A program made the translations under genes and the position numbers. Below, piece by piece: positions 31,692-43,350 of a stretch of 64,000 bases of DNA (the stretch's first letter is position 1; each line of letters opens with the position of its first letter). Source of the stretch: Emydura subglobosa (Eukaryota; Chordata; Testudines; Chelidae); assembly GCA_007922225.1 (NCBI GenBank), contig ML679956.1:76659775-76723774 (forward strand), in the 5' to 3' direction. Below the pieces are notes generated by a model that worked only from the letters and a program-made list of their open reading frames with translations, ran no database searches and was not told the DNA's origin.

Positions 31692-32825
31692 CGATATTCT
31701 GCCTTTGCAAAATGCATGAGGTTCTTACCTCCGTTTTTACTTATTTTTTGCTCAAGCAAACTCCCATTGACATCTATAGGCTTGGACTGAATAGCGATCT
31801 CAGGATCAGGCCCTTGTGAGCCATGCAGCAATATCAGTGACACAGCAGAGAGCCATGAGGTTAACGTGGTGGTGATGGTGGGGACATAACTCAGGGTAAA
31901 GGGGTGTGTGATGAAGGGGTGTACGTCTGTGGTGAGGGGTAAATGGTGGAAGCAAGCGTGCGAGAGAAATTCTCTACATAAAGAGTATCAAAGGGTAAAT
32001 CCAATTCCTCTGTTGTAGCTGAAAGGAGCATATAGGCCTGTTCCCTTGGATACCGTGTCCCTGTGTATATTCTCTCATAGACCAATTTAGCAATGGTCTC
32101 AAGTTTTCAGTTCCTGCAAAACAAAAATCTCATAGATTCCCAAACCCACAAGGGCCGGCGGTGGGTATGGATAGGGCCAGAATGCGTAATATAAGAGGGT
32201 GTTTGTTGGTAGCCTGGGATAAGCCCAGATCTTAGCCCTGCCTGTCAGCTCAGACAGCCGCGTATTTTAGCACAATAAGAAAGAGTGATTCATGATATAT
32301 TGATGGTATCGCCAATCCGGTGGGGGATTCCTGATGCCAATTTGGAATCTCTCTCTCCCGGCCAGCAAAACATTCGTCGGCAGCTTTTCAAAACACAGGA
32401 GAACAAGAAGAAATACAGTCCGAGGCGCCCGTGCCAGGAGCTGACGCTCTGGGCTGTGCTAGGGAAGTTGTGGGTAGGCGTTGTGCGTGCGTGGATAGAC
32501 CATGATGTAAAGGGGCAGGAGGGCGCGCCTGGAGACGGGACCCATGCCCACCCTGCCACCATCAATTTGATTCCAAATCTCAAACAAATAGCGAGGGAGA
32601 GAGAGACACATGCACACATCCCACACACACACACACACACACACACTGGTGGGAAACTGTAGCCGTGAATGGCTTTAATCGCCTACGGTGAATTGCCAGA
32701 TTCCCCGCCAGGCTGAGGAATTCAGGGCCTGCTGGGCAAGGGAGATCTAGGACGGTGAGCGTCTATTTTCATTCTTATTTGTGTAGCACTCCCAGGCTCA
32801 CTTGCTGAGATGAACTCGTGTAAAT
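31692..32825. other. No recognisable gene
   Basis: A 125-codon frame (32285-32662) is opposed by a 118-codon antisense frame whose start is encoded by the CA repeat. Both look like chance. Confidence 0.4.
32622..32646 (+). repeat. (CA)n microsatellite
   Basis: It is an uninterrupted CA dinucleotide run of about 25 bp. Confidence 0.9.
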
Positions 32826-32990
32826 GCTGGATTCTCTGTCACTTGAAGTCTTTAAATCAAGATTTGAGGACTTCAGTAACTCAGCCAGAGATCAGGGGCC
32901 AGCTGGCCTGATACAGGAGTGGGTGAGTGAGGTTCTGTGGCCTGCGATATGCAGGAGGTCAGACTAGATGATCACAGCGGTCCCTTCTGG
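32826..32990 (+). mobile_element. CR1 3' end, 5'-truncated
   Basis: It has ggattctctgtcacttgaag, tctttaaatcaagatttgag, acttcagtaactcag, ggttctgtggcctgcg and aggtcagactagatgatc. It is the same subfamily as 53785-54217. Confidence 0.8.
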
Positions 32991-32997
32991 ATATGAG

Positions 32998-33080
32998 ATC
33001 AGGGCCCTGTTGCGCTCGGTGCTGTACATACCCACGGTAAGAAATTGTTCCAGCCTGGAAGAGTTTACAGTCTAAATCCC
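32998..33080 (-). mobile_element. L2 LINE 3' tail, antisense
   Basis: gatcagggccctgttgcgc, tcggtgctgtacatacc and gaagagtttacagtctaa. Confidence 0.65.
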
Positions 33081-33937
33081 ACCTGGGATTACAGTTGTTC
33101 TACGTTTGGTATTATATTAGTAAAGGCATCCATCCTTTACTTTGCTCCCCCTCTTTTTTCCCTTCTTTCTCCCATTTTCTCTCTTTTCCTCTCCATCCCG
33201 CAAGCCACATATATCTCTGCCTCTCCACATTCCCCATCCCCACCTACTTATTCTCTGTCTTCCCCTTGCTCTATCTCCCAGAGACCCTGTTTAAACACTG
33301 CAGGGTATGGGTAGCTTGCTCTGAAGTCAGTGATTGTTACTGGCATAGCACTGTGAGAGAATAGGTCCGCAGAGATGTCTACCACTCCATGATTGGGGTG
33401 GGAAACATAAAAGAGCTCTGCAGTTCTAGCCACCCACGTAGATGCCTCGCATGGTCCAGCCAGTCCAGCAGCAGCAATTTTCTCACATACCTGCTTTCCC
33501 AGGACTTAAAAGCAGAAGACATGGCTAGTGGCTACTCTAATGGCTTGATCCAAAGCCCCCTGACACAGAGTCCCATTGAATTCAGTGGGATTCTAGTCCT
33601 TGCTCCTTAGAGTAAGAGGAGAACGGCTGCTGGGTAATAATTGAGAGGAGGCTGGCCTCTCCAGAGCTACGGTGTTCGGGAAGAGAAGTGCAGCTACCGT
33701 GTCCCTCCTTTTTTCACAGAAAAGGAAAAAGGCTGCACCTTTTGAGTCCTTGCTTCACATTGTTCGGATCTCTGCTCGAAGAGGTTGAGAGGTATCTCTT
33801 CTGACACTCCTTCCCCTCTTCCATATCCTCCCCGTCTGTCCCTCCTTCTTGGTGGGGAAGATCACATGAGGTGGTGTTGTCCTGGTGTCCCCAGGGCATT
33901 CTGCTGGGAGTGGCGGGCGGTACAGCCAGGGACTGCA
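33081..33937. other. No recognisable gene
   Basis: Pyrimidine-rich at 33120-33290 (long TC-rich tract). A palindromic-repeat copy at 33542-33605 has ggcttgatccaaagccc and cccattgaattcagtggg. Confidence 0.4.
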
Positions 33938-34322
33938 GATCATAGAAGATGAGGGTTGGAAGGGACCCCAGGTCATCCAGGGCAACCCCCTGCTCAAAGC
34001 AGGGCCGACCCCGACTAAATCATCCCAGCCTGAGCTTTGTCAAGCCGCACTTTAAAAACCACTAAGGATGGAGATTCCACCACCTCCCTAGGTAACCCAT
34101 TCCAGTGCTTCACCACCCTCCTAATATCCAACTTAGAGCTTCCACCACTGAGAACAGCCTAGCTCCATCCTCTCGCAGACTAAACAAGCCCAGTTCCCTC
34201 AGCCTCTCCTCATAAGTCCTGTGCTCCAGCCCCCTAATCATTTTTGTTGCCCTCCACTGGACTCGCCCCAATTTTTCCACATCCATTCTGCATTGGGGGG
34301 CACAAAACTGGACATAACAGAA
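33938..34322 (-). mobile_element. CR1 LINE 3' portion, antisense
   Basis: It has atcatagaagatgagggt, tggaagggaccccaggtc, cctgctcaaagcagggcc, ggagattccaccacctccc, ctaggtaacccattccag and ggcacaaaactggacat. Stretches expected around 34130-34180 are deleted, so the RT frame is broken. Possible L2 fragments follow at 34440-34530. Confidence 0.85.
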
Positions 34323-34904
34323 ATTCTCCTTCCCTGGGTCAAAGGGAATTAATCAGAGCAAAGCTGATATGCCTTCTTTGCTCTGCCCAGAGACACACAC
34401 TCCTTTATCTCACCTCAGAGCGTTGCTCTGTGAAGAACTCTTCTCCTGGCCCGGCCCACCGTGCCTCAAACCTCTGCTTTTCAAATTCCCTCTTAAAACA
34501 CACTTCTTTCCAAGGGACCTGTTGTGGAGGAAGATCACGGCTCCTACTGCTCTAGGATGGTTGTTAACCAGGGGCACGGACACCTGTGCATCAAACCCCG
34601 CCAGGCCATGGTGTGTCCCATGTGTATAGCTACAGTTGGGGATGAAGGTCTTGGGAAAGCAATCTAAAGCAGAAGTAGGAGAGCCTGGGGAAGTTGGGAA
34701 CTGGAGCGCATGTCAAGTTCATCAGATCTTTCTAAATTTCTCCTGCCACCTACTCCCCAGAGATGGATTTTCCCCCCTCCCCACTGCGTGGCTTAGCAAT
34801 TTGCTGTGTGATGTCCTGACTTGGAGAATGTGAAACTGTAACATGAGGATCAGCTAGACTCAGCCTGAAAAAAGTTCAGGTGGTTTCCTCAGATAGGGAC
34901 TCAA

Positions 34905-35060
34905 GCTGATGATCTTCTGAGTCACGCACTGAGCTGGGATTCAGCAGATCTAAGTTCAGTTCCTGTCTCTGGCCCAGACTTCCTGTGTGACCTTGGAAAA
35001 GTCATTTAGTCTTCCTGTGCCTCAGTTTCCCATCTGTTAAATGGGTCAAAACTTCCCACC
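34905..35060 (+). mobile_element. MIR-type SINE
   Basis: The order is cactgagctgggattcagc, ctgtgtgaccttggaaaag, tcatttagtcttcctgtgc, ctcagtttcccatctgt and taaatggg. It is a clear MIR copy. Confidence 0.8.
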
Positions 35061-35819
35061 AAAAAAATCCCACTGGGGATTTGTGAAGATATACTTTTCA
35101 GATGGGTGGAGAAATGTGATTCAGTTTCACAAAGGATTTCAGTGTGTCCACTCACACTCCAGCACTGAGCAAATAAGCATTTGGAATGATTTTTTTCAAC
35201 TTTCGAGGTTCTTCCATTGCCAATGGGTCGGGGAAAAGATTCTCCTTGAAATTCAATGACACCAGATCACTGCAGCGAGCCGGAGAGATTAAACAGAATC
35301 ATCGAGTAAATGGGCTGCTAATAACACTGCTACAGGGGCTAGCATTATCTGTACACCTTGGCAAGAAAGTGTCCCAGGACATATTGAATCATTATTGGTT
35401 TTCCTTCAACATAGTCAGTGTCAAGTGCTTACTTCAAGCGGAGATACACTGGCCCGGTGGCTATGGGGAAGCTGGCTTTGCCGCTATCCATGGTATACTT
35501 GTTATGTGGATATTCAAGAGGACGTCACACAAAACAAAATATTTTCTTTTAATGGTCAGGTTTGCTTAGGAATTTCTCGGTTTTGTAGCCGCACAGACCG
35601 AGCCCCGCAAGCCGAGTTGTGTGAGCTGGGCCAGCTGCAGCTGTGCTGTGGGTCTTTTATGGCAGTGTAACTCTGCTCATAGGGCCTACAGGGAGGGACC
35701 TGGGATGTTAGGTAGCTCCTGCAGGTTTTTATTTGGCAGCCAACACTTTTTCTCCTTGAAAAAAAACCCAGAGTTTATCTAACCAGTGCTGGTGGAAATT
35801 GGAACCCCTTCTAGTTATA
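35061..35819. other. No recognisable gene
   Basis: A 127-codon frame (35186-35569) and an overlapping 91-codon frame have no family resemblance. Confidence 0.4.
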
Positions 35820-35975
35820 CTGTTTTAATTAATTATTATTATTATTATTATTATTTGTATCACCATTGCAACTAGGGGCCCTAGTTTTGAACCAGAACCC
35901 CACTGTGACTGGAGCTGTACAAACACAGAACAAAAAGAAGGTTCCAAAAGAGCTCACAATCTAAGTCTAGGACAA
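35820..35975 (-). mobile_element. L2 LINE 3' tail, antisense, with (ATT)n
   Basis: attattattattattattat (35830-35856) is the L2 tail repeat. It is followed by ccccactgtgactggagc, tgtacaaacacagaacaaaa and agagctcacaatctaagtc. Confidence 0.75.
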
Positions 35976-36049
35976 GAGACAGAAGACGGGCACAGACAGA
36001 TGGGGGAATACAGGGAAACAATCAGACAATATGGATCGGCATGATAGGC

Positions 36050-36570
36050 TGTAGCATGGGTGGCGGGTTTCATAGGCCTGGGAAGGCTCAGCCTTCCCGA
36101 ACAGCCAGAGGTGGCACCACCCATGCTCCGCCCCGAGGTCCTGCCCCCTCCTGCTGCATCCCGCTCCTCCTCCATGGTCCCAGCCCAGGCAGGCAGACAG
36201 GCACTACAGCAGCTCTCCCCTGCCCTTGCTCAGACTCTCCCTAAAGCAGGCAGGGGCAGGACTGAGGGAAGCTGGAGTTGGCGCTTGGGCCACCCAGAGC
36301 TCCAGTGCTGGGGCCACACGTGGCCAGTGCTCTGGGGCTGTGGCTGCCCAGTGTTCAGGTTGCCCAGATCTGGGGCAGTCTGGGGCTGGCAGCTCAGGCC
36401 AGCTGGCGGTCTGGGACTCAGGACACCTCCAGCTGGGTTGGGGCCCCTCCATCCATGGTAGGTGGCTGGAGGCTCTGGCAAGAGAGGGGACAGAAGAGGC
36501 AGGGATATGGGCTAGCATCTGCAGTTGGGGGGTTCACGCGCCACCCATCGGCTGTAGTCTGTCGCAAGCT
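36050..36570. other. GC-rich block without a gene
   Basis: Overlapping frames of 133, 116, 104 and 100 codons occur on both strands, all low in complexity (Gly, Ala, Ser, Pro, Trp). An inverted pair, cctgggaaggctcagcc and gccttcccgaac, lies at 36078-36103. It may be a repeat. There is no protein signature. Confidence 0.4.
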
Positions 36571-38317
36571 TCTTAGATGACCCCAGCACTAGTTTACACC
36601 CAGATATTAATGATTATATCTCGATCTGGTTGGAGAAATTCCAAGGGGACATTTTTTCATTGGAATTCGCCAATTCATTGAACTCAAAGTGTTTTGCGAT
36701 GGATCGCCCCAGAGTTGAAGCTCCATTCCTTTCAGTGGAAAATTTAGCAAATGTTGGTTTTCATCCCAGTTCAGAATTATCGTCGTTAAAGTAGGACAAT
36801 TTTCTAGTGTGGACAAGTGAAACTGGTGCCAGTTTGTGTGCAGACCTTCTTAGTTCAATCTGAGAGTAATTTATTTTGGTTTAGCTTTTATTTGATGAAA
36901 ATACAGGATTAAACAAAACTGAAGCAAGCCACTCTGAAATCAAAAGACAGGGATTTGCACTAGTTTAACTAAAGTGGAGTTGAGAGGTGCATTTTCTGTG
37001 CATAGAATGACAAAGTATTTATCTGGCTTTCTGTTTCCATAATTGCTGGAATTCCTTGACTGTGGTTGGGCAGGAAATTCTGTAAGAACAGTTTTTCTCA
37101 TGGTAGTGACGGTATAAAGGTGGTGGTGATATCAGGTGGTTAAATCAGAGGAGTAGGAGAGAGAACTCCTCTGTTCCATTTCTCACTCTGCCTCCGATTG
37201 CCTGTGCAATCTGGGGCATCCAAATTTTCACAAGTGGACAGTCATTCTGGGTGGTTAAGGGTTTACCTGCCTGATTTGAGATGCCTTTGGTCTGATTGTC
37301 TGAAGATTGATCTCCCGCTGCTCCGGTTAGCTTCCAACGACCTCTGAAAGTCCGGCCTAAGGCGTTTCAGTTCAGCGCCTTTTCTCCCCCCCAAAACAGA
37401 GGGTCTCTACATCAGCAGGCCCTTCAAAAACATTTGTGATAAACCTCTCAGAACCTCGGTTTCCCCACAGGTAAAATGAGGACGATGATCATTTTAGCCC
37501 TATGTGTCAAACGCTTTGCAATCCAGACATGAAGAGCAGTCAGTTCGTGTCCCCTGTTAACATGATTTTGTGAATTCTGCTGCTGGTGTCACCTGGAAGT
37601 CAGACGTGCAGCAGGAATGGAAAGTAACAACAGGGGCTGTAACATCGCTCGGCTACCTCCCAAGCCTTCCTAGCCAGCGGACACTCTGCAGCTCCCTGCC
37701 TCTGTTTCCCCCCATTCTGAACCCTTCTCCCAGTTCAAAGGTGGTTCAAACAATCCCCACCAGGGTCGCATTTATTTAGTCTACTTCCTAGCCCTCTAGG
37801 TCCCACGCAGTTCAGCACCACTCCCCCGATTAACCTAAAGTGCCAGAAAACACAAACGCACACAGCCTTCTTTCTAGATGGCCTTTACTGTCTCTGCCCC
37901 ACTTGGACAGGGACTCCCCCAGGCCTCTCTGCCCAGAGAGCTCTCTCCCACTCTCTCCTGCTGCTTTACCTTTTTTTCCCCTGTTGATTCAGGGCTCTGC
38001 GGGCGTCTTCTTGCTCTTTTCAGCATCTACACACCTAGCTGCTGTTTCCTGCTGTTTTTAGCAATGCTGGTGTGGCTCATCCTACACTGAGGAAGTTGGG
38101 AATTTTCCCATCATCAGCCTCCGTCTAACACAGTGAAGGGCATGCCTAAAAAAGGGTAATGTGTGTTAAAATAAGCACCCAAGAGCTTCTGTGCTGCTTG
38201 ACCAAATCTATGGAAGCCTCAGATAGCTGGGCATCGTGGAAAATCTAACACAGAAAAGCTGGATTCTGTAGCACTTGCTCACGCAAGTATTCCCATTGTC
38301 ATCGATGATATGCACAT
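36571..38317. other. No recognisable gene
   Basis: No frame exceeds 73 codons. Nothing beyond scattered, unassigned repeat-like words. Confidence 0.4.
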
Positions 38318-39115
38318 GTGATTTTAAGGTCAGAAGGGACCATTGGATCATCTAGTCTGGCCACCGGTATATCACAGGTCAGAGAAATTCATTCACTTTC
38401 CCCTAGATTGAGCCCATTAACTCATCATCTTCATGTCAAATCCCAAAGGGATGTAGCCCCCTTGGAGACTGAGCACCATGCAGATCAATCTCTAGCTATA
38501 TCCTCTAGGTGGTCGGGCTCAATATTCAGTGTGTCCATCACTGGTGATCTTATCATGCCATCAAAGCGTTGGTAACCATATGGTCGCTAGCTGTGTAGCA
38601 GCATTCCTTGGAAAATGCACTTCATCATTCGTTGGTCTTCCATCCTAATGATATGTCCATACAAAAGCTGCCAAAACTGAACCAGTGCTGATGGAGGTGG
38701 ATGCTAGGTTTGGCTACCAATAGTGTCATTGCTGATCTTGTCCTGATGCTTAATACGGATCAGCTGAAGATGATGAAAACTGAAAATGTCAACCGGCTGC
38801 TCTTCAGACTTTTTCAGAGCCCACATTTCACTGCTGTACAACAGAGCTAGTGAAACCATGGTTCTGTAGATCTGCAGCTTCATCCTGATGTTATGATATA
38901 CCGGCACAGGCCGCTGTGCTTAATAACTGGTGTTTGACTAAACCGTCTCTTCCAGAACTGCGTCCACTCTTGCTCGGAAGACATCAAGAGATGGAGGATT
39001 AACCATTTCCCTTGGTAGTTAGTTCCAACAGTTAATCACCCTCATGGTCAAAAAATTGTGTCTTGTTTCTACTATGAATTTTTCTGGCTTTAACTTTCAG
39101 CCATTAGTATCTCAT
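38318..39115 (-). mobile_element. CR1 LINE, antisense, split by an RTE fragment
   Basis: The left part (38318-38417) has ttttaaggtcagaaggg, accattggatcatctagtc and gattgagcccattaact. The right part (about 38926-39115) has aataactggtgtttgac, caagagatggaggattaac, cccttggtagttagttcc and aacagttaatcaccctc. The halves join in the correct order once the middle is removed. Confidence 0.75.
38418..38925 (-). mobile_element. RTE-like LINE 3' fragment inserted in CR1
   Basis: The complement of 38704-38907 encodes MKLQIYRTMVSLALLYSSEM, then WALKKSE and HHLQLIRIKHQDKISNDTI. This fits the RTE-clade ORF2 pattern (LLYGSExWxL and then FHxRCLRxIxxIxWQDKxxN). Further along comes RMEDQR, then a WRS-like ending. 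Its 3' end on the minus strand reads catgaagatgatgag, a GAT-type tail. Candidate target duplications (ttaact, ttaataact) are short and imperfect. Confidence 0.6.
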
Positions 39116-39243
39116 TTTTAAAGTGTCACTCAACCTCGGGGTTGCAGAGTTGATCCCTAAATACATGGCCCTGTTCACACAGGGCTCCAAACAACCCCGA
39201 GATGATAATAACCTTCCATTCCTTCTTTCTATTCTCTTCTATT

Positions 39244-39428
39244 AGAGAGACAAGGTGGGTGAGGTAAGATCTTTTACTGGACCAACTTTTGTTGGTGAGG
39301 AGACAAACTTTCAGGTTATACAGAGCTCTTCCTCAAGTCTGGACCCAACAGAAGTTGGCTCCATAAAAGATATTACGTCACCACCTTGTTTCTCTAATAT
39401 CCTGGGACCAACATGGCTTTAACACAGC
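39244..39428. mobile_element. Inverted-repeat element, possibly Penelope-like
   Basis: 39244-39286 (agagagacaaggtgggtgag, ctggaccaac) is mirrored by 39353-39395 (gttggctccataaaagatat, ccaccttgtttctct), with a loop of about 66 bp. The trailing cctgggaccaacatggcttt is typical of full copies. The complement of the loop reads TTGAGGA, then an agagct stem remnant, then GAAA, resembling a decayed hammerhead core. The class is inferred from that. Confidence 0.5.
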
Positions 39429-40684
39429 ATATATATATTCTCTTCCATGTAGGTTCTTACACCACTTCCATCAACATAATATGTGAGCGCCTTTGAGAGT
39501 TTAAGAAAACACATAAAGTATCTTATGCCAGCTAAGGGAAGGTTTCTCTCCTTTCCACCCCCTGGGGGAGAGTAAATTACATGGAGATTTCTTTTCCTCC
39601 AAGTACTGAAAATAAACCAAAGAGACTTTTACTTTCAGATCTGCATATGTTAAACTGATGTTAATGAAATCGAGCTATGGGCTGTGTTTGTTAGTCACAG
39701 CAATCTCTCCTTTCCATATTGGATATTTTATGCTGTCTTAATTTGTAGTGCAAATTTCAACCCAAAATAGAAGGTATTAAAAATACAAAATCTAATGGTT
39801 GGAGCAAAGAATAAGGACTTTCCTAGGTTCTATTCCACCCTCTGCTGATGACTTGCTGTTCTCAACATGAGCCACTTAGGGGTAAACTGTGCCTGTGGGC
39901 CTGGCACTGAGTTAAGGGTGGTATTTAGTAATTGCTCAAGGGAGGTGTGTGTAATAATTTATTGTGGACTTGTCCCAGTGGTCAACTGTGACACCACCAG
40001 CCCCACAACAGCTCAGATGGAGTTGGCTAATGAGAGGGGCATGGATCCAAGGCTCCACCCTTGGATGGAAGGAATCCTGAACGCTGCTATGGAGCAACTG
40101 CCTGTTCTTATTCACCTAGACCAAACGGCTGGAGCGCCCATCTCAGAGTAGAAGGGGAGGAGAGAACACGGAAAGGGGATCTTTTGCAAGCTAGGCCTTT
40201 TTCTTCAATTAATTCTTTTGTTGAAACAATTAGGACTTCAATAGCTGGTCCCATGGCTGAGATTCCCAAAGCCCCCTCGTTCGTGTTTGGTTTAATGGGA
40301 ATCAGGTGCCCAAAACTTCAAATGTAGCTCTGAAAAACTCAGCCTTTTAATGTGGCCAAGTTTGTGTCACCGGGTTGTGATGCTCTTGTCTGAGCTAGTT
40401 ATTATTCTCACAGCTGAGTGGTTTGAACACAGCTCCTTTTATTTAAACGTGTGCCAGCGGTGTCCATTCACCCTCATTCAACAGGCTGCCTAACCATGTT
40501 TCAGGCAGTGTGTTCTGGGAGAATCTGGGCCGCCCTCCCATAGTGCATCAGCAGGGTGTAGAGTGCCTGGGGGTCAGGTGCACAGATCAGCAATGGCAGC
40601 GCATCAGAGCAATGCATTCTGGGATATCCAGCCCCTGAGAGGATTGAGGACCAGCTGACCTGATTAGCCAGGCATGGTTAAGAA
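39429..40684. other. No recognisable gene
   Basis: A 94-codon frame (39867-40151) has no family match. A palindromic-repeat piece lies near 40255-40330. Confidence 0.4.
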
Positions 40685-40933
40685 TGATATAACTAGATAA
40701 GTTCATGGAGGTTAGGTCCATCAATGGCTATTAGTCAACACAATCAGGGACGCAACCCTATGGTCTGTGTGTCCCTAAACCGCTGGGGGAGCCGGAAGCT
40801 GGGACTGGGTCACTCAATAATTGCCATGTTCTCTTCATTCCCTCTGAAGCACCTGGCACCAGCCACGGTTGCAAGATGGGCTAGATGAATCATTGGCCTG
40901 ACCCAGTACGGTCAATCTTATGTCCTTATGAGG
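40685..40933 (+). mobile_element. CR1 3' end
   Basis: It has agataagttcatggaggtt, aggtccatcaatggctatta, gatgggctagatgaatc and attggcctgacccagtacg, and ends cttatgtccttatga. It is the sense version of the subfamily seen antisense at 3977 and 22775. Confidence 0.8.
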
Positions 40934-41704
40934 CATGTTGAATGGGTCAGAGGAAGGCAGCTCTGGTTAGCTGCCCTGGTTTCCAAGAGAGTATGAACTA
41001 GGTCATGGGTGGGGGATACAAGGCCATGTCACTGATGCGTTAAAAACTCAGTTACAAGTTACTGGGCCTGATCCCACTCTGCCTTCCGCCCTGTGCCACC
41101 ATTTACCGCTGGGCAAAGTGGGTGTATAATACTCCTGGATCAGAGTGATAGTGTTTTACCCCCACTTTGCACAAGCACGAGGGACTACGTGAGGGTCAAG
41201 ATAGGTGGAACAATAAAGCCCATCATGTGGAATGGGTCCAAGAGGGAACCAAGATACTTGGCAGAGAAGCTGCACGGGTTAAAGCTCAAGAAATGCTCTG
41301 AGATGCTCAGAGGCGAGGTGCAAAGTATCGCAATGCTGTTAACAACCATTTTCTCCAAGGCTTCAGTGCGGGAACTGAATGAGCCTTGAAAGAAAAATCA
41401 AGTGATGAAAAACTTCTTGGCACACAGAACCAGGCTCCCAGGAGCAGAGTCAGTCAAACCAGCTGCTAAGCAGCACCAGAGATGTCCAGGCATGCTGGAT
41501 AGCCATGTCATAATGTTGCCTTAACTACGGTTGGTTAAGAAATAGGTATGTACATAGGGCCAAATTCAGACCGGGTGAAAACTAGTGCAACACAACTGAA
41601 AGCGAAAGAGGTTGCATTCGCTCAGTGACAGGTAGTGTGGTCTATTGGGATAGGCCACCTGGCTTCTCTTCCCGCCGGGGTGACCTTGGTGTCCTGTATA
41701 ATCA
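40934..41704. other. No recognisable gene
   Basis: 41060-41180 has paired blocks around 'actttgcac' and 'gcaaagtggg' that may form an inverted repeat. The frames are short. Confidence 0.35.
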
Positions 41705-41815
41705 GATTGTTTGCTCTTTGAGACAGGGGCCATCTCTTGCTGTGTGTTTGTACAGCGCCTAGCACGTGGGGACCTGATCTTGGGGGAGCCTCCAGTTATA
41801 ATAATAATCCTAAGG
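41705..41815 (+). mobile_element. L2 LINE 3' tail
   Basis: tgctctttgagacaggggcc, gtgtttgtacagcgcctag and cacgtggggacctgatc, then a tataataataatcc tail. Confidence 0.75.
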
Positions 41816-43221
41816 CTGACCAAACCCAGAGGGGTCCAAATTCTCCTCTGGGTGACGTCCCTCTTGACTGACACATGAACAAGGGTCTGATCCTGTGAGT
41901 GACACTGGAATATCAGTAAAGTTGTGCATTTGTGTGTGGGTGGGGGGCCCTGCAACTCTCATTGACTTCAAGGGACTACATGGTATTTGTCACTCCTAGG
42001 ATCAGACAGCAGAATACAGCTGGGTCAGAGAGCTGAACTTCACTGAGAGTGATCAGAATTTATGTGCAGCCGTTAAAACCCCTGGCAGGTTTCATTCACC
42101 GAGAAACAGCAGCAGTAGACGCTTCCCTCTTGCGGCTCCCGCCTGCTATGTCTTAAGCATGAGCCAGAGGGATCACCTGTGGTAGGAGAAGCATGGTAGT
42201 ATCCTCGAGCTAGCTGGCTTTTCTCTTCGTGCCCATTCATCCACAGAGGTTATTTTTTCCCCACTGCATCCCTCCTGCTGCTGGGATGGTTGCAGCTGCA
42301 GCTTGTCCTCAGGCCGGTCCCTTCTTCTCCTTTCAGTGAGTCAGCTGCAAGCACCTGAATTAATTATTGTGGTTGGTATTGGCTGTGTTCATTTCCTCTA
42401 CTAGGATGTGGAGCAATTGATTACCTCATCACTGAGCAGAAACAGCCCTGTTGCCGGATTTACACAAGAAAGCCTTTCATAGCGCCTGATGGTATTAAAT
42501 GGGAATGGGAAAGGGCCAAAGCTGATTTATATTTCCTCTTTTCTTCCATGTCCCCTGGGGCGTCCTGATAAGTGATCAAGAGTAGCCACTGGAAACAGTG
42601 ATGCATTAATCAGCCTTCAAAGCTCTCCGCTGTGGAGTCGTCTTCCCAGAGTCATCTATGGGACGTGGGGTGGAACAAACATCAGTTTTATAAGGCGCAA
42701 CTCTAGATTCAGCCCGATTTGAGACTCAGGGAAGTGAGCAGAGGTCGCTAGAGAATACAGAGTGGTCCAAGTCATTGAGTATTATTGAAGCAATCTCTGC
42801 TAAAATGCGTCAATCATCACAACGCTTCAGCTCAACAGCTACCAGCTATTTTTTCCCCTTCCCTTTAGTATTTTTGGTGTATACATTTAGTGGTGATGGA
42901 TAGACAGCCCGTTGGATGGGAGTCTTTCATTTAGCCACCAGTAGCAAGAATGCAAGTGCCTTCTCAGCGGGCTGGATTCTCCACTGCTTTGCTCTTTGCG
43001 TGATAATCTGCACTGGGTGGGGAGTGGATATAATGGCACTAAATTAGAAGGATAGTGTTTATTCCCACATCATCCAGGTGGAAATGACTCCTGAAGGAGC
43101 ACTCTGCCTGATTCAGACCAGGGACTTGAACATGGATTTCCTACATTACAAACAATTGTCCTACCCAGGAGGTTATTGGCTATTCCAGGAACTCACTTTC
43201 TCAGGCCAGAAATTCTACACT
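41816..43221. other. No gene; candidate conserved non-coding stretch
   Basis: 42340-42640 is repeat-free in appearance and contains homeodomain-type words (gaattaattattg, gcattaatcagc) and 'gtgatcaag'. No frame of note. Conservation cannot be judged from one sequence. Confidence 0.35.
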
Positions 43222-43350
43222 CAAGAAACCTTGCCCACAATTTTTTTTCAAAACTAATGTTTTTCCACAAAACATTTTGGTTTAGACAAACTAGCATTTT
43301 TCGACAAGAAGAAAGTTTCATCTAAACCTTTTTGACCAGCTCATGTTACA
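43222..43350. mobile_element. AT-rich (agagctggt family) fragment
   Basis: ttttttttcaaaac, ccacaaaacattttggttt and a terminal tttttgaccagctcatg. Only one end is recognised. Confidence 0.45.

Noticed and set aside
36060..36580. 133- and 116-codon frames in GC-rich DNA
   Set aside because: Multiple overlapping low-complexity frames on both strands, with no homology pattern.
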